A stretch of 64,000 nt of DNA, taken from positions 620,001 to 684,000 of the forward strand of contig OZ241359.1 of the NCBI GenBank assembly GCA_965199705.1, in the 5' to 3' direction. A program made the translations under genes and the position numbers. Shown here piece by piece: positions 15,988-24,124 of the stretch. This DNA is from Azophilus sp965199705. Its GTDB lineage: Bacteria > Pseudomonadota > Gammaproteobacteria > Pseudomonadales > Azotimanducaceae. How positions within the stretch are numbered: position 1 is the first letter of the stretch; every line of letters starts with the position of its first letter. A model generated the notes under the pieces. It was not told the origin of the DNA and ran no database searches. It saw nothing but the letters and a program-made list of their open reading frames with translations.

Positions 15988-16511
15988 CCGGCAAGCGCCT
16001 CGAGCAGTTTTGGCGCCAGAGCTTTCGCCAGATCGCGCATCCGCGCCTCGCCCGTGCCGGCGACAGGGTGCGGCAGGCGCAGCCGCGGAGCATCCGGCAT
16101 ACCCAGGGCCTCGGCCACGAACTCGCCCTGCGGCCAGAACTTGCTGGTCACCAACGCCACGCTGGGTACGCCCATTCGGGCCAGTGCAATGCCGTCACGC
16201 ACGGTGCCGGTCGTGCAACTGCCTCAGTGTCCGTAGGCGGCGACCGCACCCTGACAGGCTTCGCGAATGTCTTCGAGCATTGCGTCGGGCGCAGGCGAGG
16301 AGGCGTCGCCCTTGTTGTACGTCCGCCACTTCAGTGTCGGCATCAACTCATGCAGCGCCTCGCCGACCCTGTCGAGAAAGCGTTCCGAATCAGGAAACCC
16401 GTTGGCGAGCAGGCCCAGGCAAGGATCGTTCAAGCGCCTGAGGTCAACACTCAGGCCGTAGGGTTCCGCGGCAACTGCCAGTTCTGCCCTGGGATCGTGG
16501 AATGTCACCAT
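15984..16511 (-). CDS. UGSC-motif selenoprotein, in-frame UGA codon read as Sec
   Basis: The frame from ATG 16511 (MVTFHDPRAELAVAAEPYG) runs 95 codons to UGA at 16224-16226. It continues in the same frame for 79 codons (GSCTTGTVRDGIALARMG...) to TGA at 15984, giving 175 residues with Sec96. The context AYGH-U-GSCTTGT makes a thioredoxin-like UxxC motif and matches the UGSC family, some members of which are selenoproteins. A second-half ORF from GTG 16202 lacks an independent N-terminus. SelA and SelB are encoded nearby. The downstream partner overlaps by 4 bases. The function is unknown; redox chemistry at Sec96-Cys99 is inferred. A standard caller would split the gene. Confidence 0.88.
16199..16226 (-). 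promoter_or_regulatory. UGA codon with candidate bacterial SECIS hairpin
   Basis: Counting the U of UGA as 1, bases 11-15 (GCACG) pair with 24-28 (CGTGC), leaving an 8-base loop ACCGGCAC that contains GG. The stem lies at 16199-16216 on the minus strand. Distance from the UGA and loop size suit a SelB-recognised element, but the stem is short and I judged it by eye. Confidence 0.5.
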
Positions 16512-16599
16512 CTTTCGTGTCTCCCTTTCATGTCTCCGGCGTGGGTGTCGCGTATCATAGCCCGCCCGTTCGCAAAACACCGTATTGGAGGGCAGGGGC

Positions 16600-17499
16600 G
16601 TGCACAGGAAGCAGGTGGCCTTTGTTGGTCTCGGTGTCATGGGTTTCCCGATGGCAGGGCATCTGGCCGAGGCGGGCCATGCGGTGACCGTTTTCAATCG
16701 AACTCGGGCGCGGGCTGAAGACTGGGCTCGCCGCCACGCTGGCGAAGTCGCCGATTCTCCCGCCATGGCGGCGCGTTCAGCGCGCGTCGTTTGCCTCTGC
16801 GTTGGCAATGATGCGGATGTTCGTGAGGTCGCGCTCGGCGCTTCGGGCGTGTTGGAAGGCCTCGCGCCCGGCGGTCTCCTGATCGATCACACAACTGCCT
16901 CTCCGGAGTTGGCGAGAGATCTGGCGAAGGCTGCGGCGGCAAGGGAAATCGGATTTGTCGATGCGCCGGTTTCCGGTGGGCAGGCTGGCGCGGAGCAGGG
17001 CCAACTGACCGTCATGGCTGGCGGTACGGCGCACGACTACGCCAGAGCCGCTGCTGTCATGGAATGCTACGGACGCAGCCTGCGCCATATGGGGGCAGCG
17101 GGCAGCGGGCAACTCACCAAGATGGTCAACCAGATCTGCATCGCCGGGGTGCTGCAGGGCTTGAGCGAAGGCATGGATTTCGCGCAGCGCCTGGGGCTTG
17201 ACCCGGAAGCCGTGGTGGACGCCATCTCCGAGGGCGCGGCGGGTTCCTGGCAGATGCACAATCGCGCCGCGACCATGGCCCGAGGCGAGTTTGATTTCGG
17301 CTTTGCCGTGCAATGGATGCGCAAGGATCTCGGCATGGTGTTGCAGACAGGTCGCGCCGCCGGCGCGCGTCTGCCGCTTACGGCTCTGGTCGATCAGTTC
17401 TATGCCGATGTCGAGGCGATGGGCGGGGCGAGATGGGATACCTCAAGCCTGATCCAGCGCTTGCGCGACCCGGCTCAGCGCTCGGATACCGGAACGTAG
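16600..17499 (+). CDS. NAD(P)-dependent beta-hydroxyacid dehydrogenase (3-hydroxyisobutyrate dehydrogenase family)
   Basis: A 299-residue enzyme with the N-terminal Rossmann motif VAFVGLGVMGFPMAGHLAEA, the substrate-site segment VDAPVSGGQAGAEQGQLTVM, and the catalytic lysine in GSGQLTKMVNQI. Members reduce or oxidise small beta-hydroxy acids or semialdehydes such as 3-hydroxyisobutyrate and tartronate semialdehyde; which one cannot be read here. I chose GTG 16600 because GGAGGG lies 7 bases upstream; a TTG at 16585 is also possible. It is divergent from the UGSC operon, and its 3' end overlaps the convergent citrate synthase gene by 25 bases. Confidence 0.88.
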   Translation: MHRKQVAFVGLGVMGFPMAGHLAEAGHAVTVFNRTRARAEDWARRHAGEVADSPAMAARSARVVCLCVGNDADVREVALGASGVLEGLAPGGLLIDHTTASPELARDLAKAAAAREIGFVDAPVSGGQAGAEQGQLTVMAGGTAHDYARAAAVMECYGRSLRHMGAAGSGQLTKMVNQICIAGVLQGLSEGMDFAQRLGLDPEAVVDAISEGAAGSWQMHNRAATMARGEFDFGFAVQWMRKDLGMVLQTGRAAGARLPLTALVDQFYADVEAMGGARWDTSSLIQRLRDPAQRSDTGT

Positions 17500-18761
17500 T
17501 CGCGCTCGGTGGCGCCCTGATAGAGCTGCCGGGGACGGCCCAGACGCAAGCCGCCGTTGACCATCTCCTGCCAGTGTGCGATCCAGCCGGGCGTGCGCCC
17601 GGCAGCGAAGATCACCGTGAACATCTCGGTGGGAATGCCGATGGCCTTCAGCACGATTCCGGAATAGAAATCGACGTTCGGATACAGCCGTTTCTCGACG
17701 AAGTAGTCGTCCTCAAGCGCGATCTTTTCCAGCTTCCTGGCGATTCGCAGCATGGGGTCATCCTCGACGCCCAGCTGCTCGAGCACCTCCTGGCAGGTTT
17801 TCTGCATCACCTTGGCTCTGGGGTCGTAGTTCTTGTACACCCGATGGCCGAACCCCATAAGTCGGAAGGGATCATGGCGATCCTTGGCTCGGGCGACAAA
17901 CTTGCCGATGTGCTTCTCGTCGCCGATCTCGTTCAGCATGGCCAGCACTGCCTCGTTGGCGCCGCCATGCGATGGCCCCCAGAGGGCAGCGATGCCGGCG
18001 GCGATACAAGCGAAGGGATTGGCGCCCGTGGAACCGGCGAGGCGCACGGTGGAGGTGGACGCGTTTTGTTCATGGTCTGCATGCAGGAGCAGAATCCGAT
18101 CCATGGCCCGGGCGATGACCGGGTTGACTTCATAGTCTTCGCACGGAGTGGCAAACAACATGTGCAGCAGGTTCTCGGCATAGTCGAGGTCGTTGCGCGG
18201 ATACATGAAGGGTTCGCCACGCGCGTACTTGTAGGTCATGGCCGCCAGCGTCGGCATCTTGGCAATCAGGCGGTGCGCCGTGATCCGGCGTTGTCTGGCG
18301 TCGTTGATGTCGAACGCCGAGTGGTAGAAGGCCGAGAGCCCGCCGACAATGCCACACATGATGGCCATGGGGTGCGCATCCCGGCGAAACCCCTGGATAT
18401 AGGCGCGAAGTTTCTCGTGCACCATGGTGTGGCGCTTGATGTCCAGCACGAAGTCGGAAAGTTCGTCAGATGACGGCAGGTCGCCGTTCAGCAGGAGGTA
18501 GCAGAGTTCCAGGTAGTCTCCCTGCACGGCCAGTTGATCGATGGGGTAGCCCCGGTGCAGCAGCACGCCTGCATCGCCATCCAGATAGGTGATTTCGGAA
18601 GGGCAGGCTGCGGTGGCGACGAAACCTGGATCGTAGGTGAAGTATCCATGCCGGCCCAGCGCTCCGACGTCGATGACATCGGGGCCGGCGCTGCCGCTGT
18701 GTACCGGCAACTCGATTTCCAGGCCATCAATCGACAGATGCGCAACCTTCGCGCTGGACAT
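17475..18761 (-). CDS. gltA: Citrate synthase
   Basis: A 428-residue type II (hexameric, NADH-sensitive lineage) citrate synthase joining acetyl-CoA and oxaloacetate in the TCA cycle. Diagnostic stretches are LHADHEQNASTSTVR (first active-site histidine), GPSHGGANEAVLAML (second histidine) and MGFGHRVYKNYDPRA, plus the active-site aspartate in PNVDFYSGI. The open frame starts at 18788, but ATG 18761 (MSSAKVAHLSIDG) follows a GGGAGG ribosome site and is chosen. A sigma-70-like promoter lies about 95-125 bases upstream. Together with the isocitrate lyase at 60 kb it supports growth on acetate or fatty acids. Confidence 0.97.
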   Translation of the reverse strand: MSSAKVAHLSIDGLEIELPVHSGSAGPDVIDVGALGRHGYFTYDPGFVATAACPSEITYLDGDAGVLLHRGYPIDQLAVQGDYLELCYLLLNGDLPSSDELSDFVLDIKRHTMVHEKLRAYIQGFRRDAHPMAIMCGIVGGLSAFYHSAFDINDARQRRITAHRLIAKMPTLAAMTYKYARGEPFMYPRNDLDYAENLLHMLFATPCEDYEVNPVIARAMDRILLLHADHEQNASTSTVRLAGSTGANPFACIAAGIAALWGPSHGGANEAVLAMLNEIGDEKHIGKFVARAKDRHDPFRLMGFGHRVYKNYDPRAKVMQKTCQEVLEQLGVEDDPMLRIARKLEKIALEDDYFVEKRLYPNVDFYSGIVLKAIGIPTEMFTVIFAAGRTPGWIAHWQEMVNGGLRLGRPRQLYQGATERDYVPVSER

Positions 18762-18856
18762 GGACCCTCCCTGCAATTGTGCTATCACGATTCGCGCGTC
18801 CGGCGCTGGCTCGAAATCCCGCGCCGGTCGCAGGCAGCGGACGCTGCATGTAGCAG

Positions 18857-18884
18857 TCTATAAATTTGGGTGCGCACTCGTCAA
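18857..18884 (-). promoter_or_regulatory. Sigma-70-like promoter for gltA
   Basis: On the minus strand a TTGACG -35 (18879-18884) is separated by 16 bases from a TATAGA -10 (18857-18862). It lies in the AT-rich divergent region between gltA and gor and would give a 5' leader of about 90 bases before ATG 18761. Confidence 0.55.
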
Positions 18885-18981
18885 TTTTTTCTCCACAGTC
18901 ACGGGTTTTGGGCAGGTCGCGGCCTGCCGAAGGCCCGTTTGCCAAGGAGCAAGGTCGAACAAACGTATAGACTGCCGCCAA

Positions 18982-20331
18982 ATGAGCTACGACTATGATC
19001 TGTACGTGATCGGCGCGGGCTCTGGCGGGGTTCGAGCCAGCCGGGTGAGCGCCTCGCTGGGTGCTCGGGTGGCGGTGGCCGAATCTACCCATCTGGGTGG
19101 CACTTGCGTCAATGTGGGCTGCGTGCCGAAGAAGCTGTTTGTCTATGGCGCGCACTATGCGGAAGACTTCGAGGATGCCGCTGCCTATGGCTGGCAGCAC
19201 TGGGAGCGGGCCTTTGACTGGCCGACCTTGCGCGATAACAAGACAAGTGAAATCGATAGACTGAATCAGGTTTATCGCACGCTTCTTGAAGATGCGGGCG
19301 TCACGTTGCACGAGGCGCGAGCCGTGCTCGTAGATGCGCATACGCTGGCGGTCGATGGCCGCAAGGTCACGGCCGAGCATATTCTGATCGCCACCGGCAG
19401 CCGCCCGTGGATACCTGATTTCCCTGGTGCCGAACATGTCATCACCTCCGATGACGCCTTCTATCTGCCGAAGTTTCCGAAGCGCGCCGTTGTCGTCGGC
19501 GGTGGTTATATCGGCGTCGAATTTGCCGGCATCCTCGCCGGCCTCGGCGCCGAAACCTCATTGCTGTATCGCGGGCCGCTCTTCCTGCGCGGTTTCGACG
19601 ACGACGTGCGCAAGCGCGTCGCGGAAGAGTTGGCGGCGCGAGGCGTGGACGTTCGTTTCGATGCGGTGGTCAAGGAAGTGGTCACTGATGCCGGGCAACG
19701 CCGGGTCCTGCTCAGCGACGGCGCCGAGTATTCGGCGGACCTGGTGCTCTACGCCACGGGTCGGCGTCCCAACAGCGTCGGGATCGGCCTGCAGGCGGCG
19801 GGCGTCAGACTGACCGAAAGCGGCGCGGTGGCAGTGGATGCGAATTTTCGAACCAGCACCGCCAACATCTTTGCCATCGGTGATGTGATAGACCGGTTTC
19901 AGTTGACGCCCGTGGCCATTGCCGAGGGCATGTGGCTGGCGCAATATCTGTTCGGAACGCCGCCAACACAACCGCTCTGCTACGAAAATATTCCGACTGC
20001 GGTATTCTGCCAACCCAATATTGCGACAACGGGGCTCACCGAAGCGGCGGCCAGAGCCGCGCATTCGGATGTGGAAGTCTATGAATCAAGTTTTCGACCG
20101 ATGAAACACACGCTGACCGGACGCCCGGAGCGTACCTACCTGAAGCTGGTGGTGAACCGCGCCGATGATCGCGTGCTCGGCGTGCACATGGTCGGGCCGG
20201 ATGCCGGTGAGGTGGTGCAGGGGCTCGCGGTGGCGGTGACTGCCGGCGCGACCAAGGCCCAGTTTGACGCTACCATCGGCATACATCCAACCATTGCCGA
20301 GGAGTTTGTCAGCATGCGGACGGCACGCTGA
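18982..20331 (+). CDS. gor: Glutathione-disulfide reductase
   Basis: A 449-residue FAD/NADPH disulfide reductase. The FAD motif is YVIGAGSGGVRASR; the redox pair is C42/C47 in GGTCVNVGCVPKK; the NADPH motif is VVVGGGYIGVEFAG; the C-terminal catalytic His-Glu is in IHPTIAEEF. Length and motifs fit bacterial glutathione reductase; trypanothione-type reductases are a less likely alternative. ATG 18982 gives the normal N-terminus, although the frame is open further upstream. No strong ribosome site is visible. Possible functional link: a low-molecular-weight thiol reductant for the UGSC selenoprotein (speculation). Confidence 0.92.
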   Translation: MSYDYDLYVIGAGSGGVRASRVSASLGARVAVAESTHLGGTCVNVGCVPKKLFVYGAHYAEDFEDAAAYGWQHWERAFDWPTLRDNKTSEIDRLNQVYRTLLEDAGVTLHEARAVLVDAHTLAVDGRKVTAEHILIATGSRPWIPDFPGAEHVITSDDAFYLPKFPKRAVVVGGGYIGVEFAGILAGLGAETSLLYRGPLFLRGFDDDVRKRVAEELAARGVDVRFDAVVKEVVTDAGQRRVLLSDGAEYSADLVLYATGRRPNSVGIGLQAAGVRLTESGAVAVDANFRTSTANIFAIGDVIDRFQLTPVAIAEGMWLAQYLFGTPPTQPLCYENIPTAVFCQPNIATTGLTEAAARAAHSDVEVYESSFRPMKHTLTGRPERTYLKLVVNRADDRVLGVHMVGPDAGEVVQGLAVAVTAGATKAQFDATIGIHPTIAEEFVSMRTAR

Positions 20332-20332
20332 C

Positions 20333-21784
20333 ATGGTCAATCACATGCAACGAACCAACTCGCCCTGGCGGCCTGGTTACCGCCTGGCGCTCTGTCTCTG
20401 TGCCCTGAGTCTACCCTTGTCCGGTTTTGCAGAGTCGCCTGCGCCGCGCAACGTCGTGCTTTTCCTGGGCGATGGCATGGGCGTTCCAACGGTCACCGCA
20501 GCCCGTATTCTCGCCGGGCAGAGGGCGGGCGGCCTGGGTGAGGAGCATCTGCTTTCCTTCGAGCGCTTTGCGCATGTGGCGCTGGTCAAGACCTATACCC
20601 TGGACAAGCAGGTTCCGGACAGCGCCGGCACCATGACGGCGATCATCACTGGTCGGAAGACGCGCTCCGGGGTAATCAGCGTCGCCGGTAACGTGCCGAG
20701 GGGAGATTGTGCTGCCGGTCTGGCCAATCCCTTGCCGACTCTGCTGGAACAGGCGGAGGCGCGTGGCCTGGCAACCGGCATCGTCACCACAACCCGTATC
20801 ACGCACGCCACACCCGCAGCGACTTACGGGCACGCGGCGGAACGCGACTGGGAAGACGACACAGCCTTGAGCGAGGAGGCGAAAGCCGAGGGTTGCCATG
20901 ATCTGGCCCGGCAATTGCTGGATTTCAATATCGGCGATGGCCTGGAAGTGATGCTTGGCGGCGGGCGAGCACAGTTTACAAGCGCCGCCGAGGCTGACCC
21001 TGAGTACACGGACCAGGTTGGTAATCGCGCCGATGGCCGGAATCTGATCGCAGATTGGCTGGCTGGCGGTGAGCGGGCCTATGTCTGGCGTCGCGCGGAC
21101 CTGCTGGCTCTGGCGAATTCCCCCGCACGCCAGATTCTCGGGCTTTTCGAGCCGTCACACATGCAATTCGATGCAGACCGGGATGCCGACCTGGAGCCTT
21201 CCCTGGCGGAAATGACCACATTTGCCCTGAATCGTCTGGCCGGTCAGGGCGCCGGCTATCTGTTGCTGGTGGAGGCGGGTCGAATCGACCATGCGCATCA
21301 CGGCAGCAATGCCCGCCGGGCGCTGGAAGATGTACTGGCGCTTGACGCTGCTGTGGAGGCGACGCTCGCCTTGACCGACCCGACCGATACCCTGATTCTG
21401 GTGACGGCAGACCATGGGCACACGCTCAGTATCGGCGGCTACCCGAGCCGGGGCAATCCCATTCTCGGCGCCGTGGACGAGGAGCCTGTGGCGTCGGCGT
21501 CCGCGGCAGAGGCCAGGGATCTGCGGGGCCTGCCCTATACGACCCTGACCTACGCCAATGGCCCCGGATGGCGTGAATCGTCTTCTATCGACCCGCAGGC
21601 CGACACTGAGGCGCTGGACTATCAACAGGCTGCGGCCTACCCGACCCCGTATGAATCGCACAGTGGCGCGGATGTGGCCGCCTACGGATGGGGACTGAAT
21701 GCGGCAGCGCTGGGTGGGGTGATGGAGCAGGACCGGCTGTACACCGTGCTCGCCGGAGCCTTGTTCGGGCCGGAGGAACAATAG
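20333..21784 (+). CDS. Alkaline phosphatase (PhoA family), exported
   Basis: A periplasmic or secreted phosphomonoesterase of about 483 residues. The N-terminus (YRLALCLCALSLPLSGFAES) is a signal peptide. The first metal site is FLGDGMG. The nucleophilic serine is in VPDSAGTMTAIITGRKT. Further metal ligands appear in EAGRIDHAHHGSN and TADHGHT. Two start codons compete, ATG 20333 and ATG 20345; either leaves a good signal peptide. The gene begins one base after the gor stop. No Pho box is evident. It supplies phosphate from organic phosphate. Confidence 0.9.
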   Translation: MVNHMQRTNSPWRPGYRLALCLCALSLPLSGFAESPAPRNVVLFLGDGMGVPTVTAARILAGQRAGGLGEEHLLSFERFAHVALVKTYTLDKQVPDSAGTMTAIITGRKTRSGVISVAGNVPRGDCAAGLANPLPTLLEQAEARGLATGIVTTTRITHATPAATYGHAAERDWEDDTALSEEAKAEGCHDLARQLLDFNIGDGLEVMLGGGRAQFTSAAEADPEYTDQVGNRADGRNLIADWLAGGERAYVWRRADLLALANSPARQILGLFEPSHMQFDADRDADLEPSLAEMTTFALNRLAGQGAGYLLLVEAGRIDHAHHGSNARRALEDVLALDAAVEATLALTDPTDTLILVTADHGHTLSIGGYPSRGNPILGAVDEEPVASASAAEARDLRGLPYTTLTYANGPGWRESSSIDPQADTEALDYQQAAAYPTPYESHSGADVAAYGWGLNAAALGGVMEQDRLYTVLAGALFGPEEQ

Positions 21785-21788
21785 TCCC

Positions 21789-23486
21789 GTGTTGGAAGAG
21801 CCGATCAAGATGGTGGACAGCCTGCTCGGCGGCGCTGCCTATTTCCCCATCCTGCTGCTCGGTGTGGGGATCTTCTTCACCTTTTACCTCGGCTTTCCGC
21901 AGTTGCGTTTCTTCCGCCATGCCTGGGGGGTGCTGACGGGCAGACATTCGAAGAATGCGAAGACGGGTGATACCACGCCCTTCCAGGCGCTTTCCACAGC
22001 GCTCTGCGGCACGGTTGGCACCGGCAACATCGGCGGAGTTGCTTTCGCCCTGTTCCTAGGCGGCCCGGCCGCCCTGTTCTGGATGTGGGTGACAGCTTTC
22101 CTCGGCATGACCACGAAGCTGGCGGAAGTGACCATCAGTCACCGATACCGGTCCGTGGATGCCGAGGGTCGCATCGCCGGCGGCCCCATGTACTACATGG
22201 ACAGGGGCCTGAATATGCGCTGGCTTGCCATGCTGTTCGCCCTTGCCACCATCGTCAGCGCCTTCGGCACCGGCAGCCTGCCGCAGAGCAACAACCTGGC
22301 AGCGGGTCTCGAAACTTCCTTTGGCTTGCCGCGCTGGACTTCCGCCCTGGTGCTCACCGTGCTCCTGGCGATGGTCGTGGTAGGCGGCATCCGCCGGATC
22401 GCAATTGTGGCGGCCAGCGTTGTGCCTGTCATGAGCGTTATCTATGTGCTGGCGGCAGGCGCCGTGATCGCGGCCAATTATCAGCAGATCGTGCCGTCTT
22501 TCCTTACGGTGTTTCAGGATGCCTTCACCGGCAGTGCCGCGGCTGGCGGCTTTCTCGGCGCCAGCTTCGCCTATGCCTTCAATCGCGGCGTCAACCGGGG
22601 GCTGTTCTCGAACGAGGCAGGGCAGGGGTCAGCCGCCATTGCGCACGCTTCCGCGCGCACCGAAAATCCGGCGGCAGAAGGGATGGTGTCCATTCTGGAA
22701 CCCTTTCTGGATACGCTGGTGATCTGTACCCTGACCGGCCTGGCCATACTCTCATCCGGGGTCTGGAAGGAGAAGTTCGAGACAGACTTTGATCGCTTCG
22801 ACACCCGATTTGTAGTCGGCGAGTACCACGAAGAAAACCCGGAGCACGTGCGGGCGCTCTTCAGCTTTCTCGACCCCCGGACAGAAAGCAGAATCGAGAC
22901 CTTTATCGGCACGGTGGGCGTGAACAGAGGCATTGGGCAGCTGGACAACGTCACCGTGTTGCACAACCGTTCCATTGCCGAAGAAGTGATGTTCCTGCGC
23001 GAAGGTGAACCCTACACCGGCATCATGACCATCATCGACGGCAAGATCCAGAACGATGATATTGACGTTCGTGGCCGCTCGTTGCTGCATTCCGTGCCGC
23101 TCACGGTGGAAGCCTTCAAACGCGGCTATCTGGGCGACTTCGGCCAGTATGCGGTCACCATTGGGCTGGTGCTGTTTGCGTTCTCGACTGCGATTGCCTG
23201 GTCCTATTACGGGGACCGGGCCATGATCTATCTCTTTGGCCCGCGTTCGGTCACGCCGTTTCGCATCCTCTACATATCTGGCTTCTTTGCTGCCACGATC
23301 GTCGATACGTCGCTGATCTGGATCATCTCCTCGGTTACCGTGGCGTTGATGACCTTGCCAAATCTGATCGGGTTGATGCTGATTCGCAAGGAGATTCGGA
23401 GGCTGATCCTTGACTACTGGCGAGGCAGACGGCATCCGGCGGCATCGACATCGGCGGAGGCGGGCTCATCAAGCGATGCGGCTTGA
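21789..23486 (+). CDS. Alanine/glycine:cation symporter (AGCS family) with large insert
   Basis: A 565-residue multi-pass sodium:amino-acid symporter. The family signature is GTVGTGNIGGVAFALFLGGPAALFWMW, present as ALCGTVGTGNIGGVAFALF then GGPAALFWMWV; RGLFSNEAGQGSAAIAHA follows later. After SGVWKEKFETDFD (about residue 330) there is a hydrophilic insert of about 110 residues before the hydrophobic segment YAVTIGLVLFAFSTAIAWSYY; compact AGCS members of about 450 residues lack it. The start is GTG 21789 or TTG 21792. It follows the alkaline phosphatase gene by 4 bases, so the two are probably cotranscribed. Confidence 0.9.
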   Translation: MLEEPIKMVDSLLGGAAYFPILLLGVGIFFTFYLGFPQLRFFRHAWGVLTGRHSKNAKTGDTTPFQALSTALCGTVGTGNIGGVAFALFLGGPAALFWMWVTAFLGMTTKLAEVTISHRYRSVDAEGRIAGGPMYYMDRGLNMRWLAMLFALATIVSAFGTGSLPQSNNLAAGLETSFGLPRWTSALVLTVLLAMVVVGGIRRIAIVAASVVPVMSVIYVLAAGAVIAANYQQIVPSFLTVFQDAFTGSAAAGGFLGASFAYAFNRGVNRGLFSNEAGQGSAAIAHASARTENPAAEGMVSILEPFLDTLVICTLTGLAILSSGVWKEKFETDFDRFDTRFVVGEYHEENPEHVRALFSFLDPRTESRIETFIGTVGVNRGIGQLDNVTVLHNRSIAEEVMFLREGEPYTGIMTIIDGKIQNDDIDVRGRSLLHSVPLTVEAFKRGYLGDFGQYAVTIGLVLFAFSTAIAWSYYGDRAMIYLFGPRSVTPFRILYISGFFAATIVDTSLIWIISSVTVALMTLPNLIGLMLIRKEIRRLILDYWRGRRHPAASTSAEAGSSSDAA

Positions 23487-23536
23487 TGGTTTTGTAGTAT
23501 CTTGGGCAGGAACGGTCAATCTGGAGGGGCGCCATC

Positions 23537-24100
23537 ATGGCATTGAGAGTGGTCTTCGATCTTGACGAAAAGGATCTGAGCTACTTCAGGGCGGCCATCA
23601 AGCGGGCGCGCGATCATGCCGATGTGCACGATGAAGCGGCGATCGTGCGCAAGGCCGCCGCCATGATCGAACAGATTGCAGTGGCGGATGCGCCGGACTT
23701 CGTCAAGCTGCGCGTCAGCAAGCTTGAGCGCCTGATCGAGATGATGCAGGACGCAGAGTGGCCCATGTCAGCGGCGGAACGGCTCAACGTCCTGACCGCG
23801 CTCAATTATTTCAGCGACCCGGAAGACTTGATCCCGGACAGCATTCCGGTGCTCGGCTATATTGATGACGCCATCATGATCGAGCTCGTGGTGAAGGAAT
23901 TGCGCCACGACATCGAAGCGTTTGAAGACTTCTGTCGTTTCCGAGCGGGCGAGATGGCGCGCCGACGCGGTGATCAAACGTCAATGGACGACTACCTCAC
24001 ACACAAGCGCAGGTCCCTCCAGCAACGCATGCGTCGCCGCCGCCGGGCTCAGCCGCGCAGGATGTCTGGCAGCTCACGGCCAAGATTTCGGTTGTTCTGA
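23537..24100 (+). CDS. DUF1232 (YkvA-like) protein
   Basis: A 187-residue protein with the DUF1232 core YFSDPEDLIPDSIPVLGYID followed by DAIMIELVVKEL, a short hydrophobic hairpin of unknown function. The N-terminal part is helical and charged; the C-terminus is strongly basic (RRSLQQRMRRRRRAQPRR) and may bind membrane surface or nucleic acid. A GGAGGGGC ribosome site precedes ATG 23537. It is convergent with sppA, 24 bases apart. I can give no biochemical role. Confidence 0.82.
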   Translation: MALRVVFDLDEKDLSYFRAAIKRARDHADVHDEAAIVRKAAAMIEQIAVADAPDFVKLRVSKLERLIEMMQDAEWPMSAAERLNVLTALNYFSDPEDLIPDSIPVLGYIDDAIMIELVVKELRHDIEAFEDFCRFRAGEMARRRGDQTSMDDYLTHKRRSLQQRMRRRRRAQPRRMSGSSRPRFRLF

Positions 24101-24124
24101 CCCGCATACGGCCAGCCTTGCCAA

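Noticed and set aside
16224..16226. UGA as an ordinary stop or inactivating mutation
   Set aside because: The frame continues with a coherent second half, the motif UGSC is a known selenoprotein motif, and SelA/SelB are present; a pseudogene is much less likely, although not excluded.
14710..16236. Long plus-strand frame opposite the UGSC operon
   Set aside because: Antisense shadow; it crosses two coding genes and has no domain.
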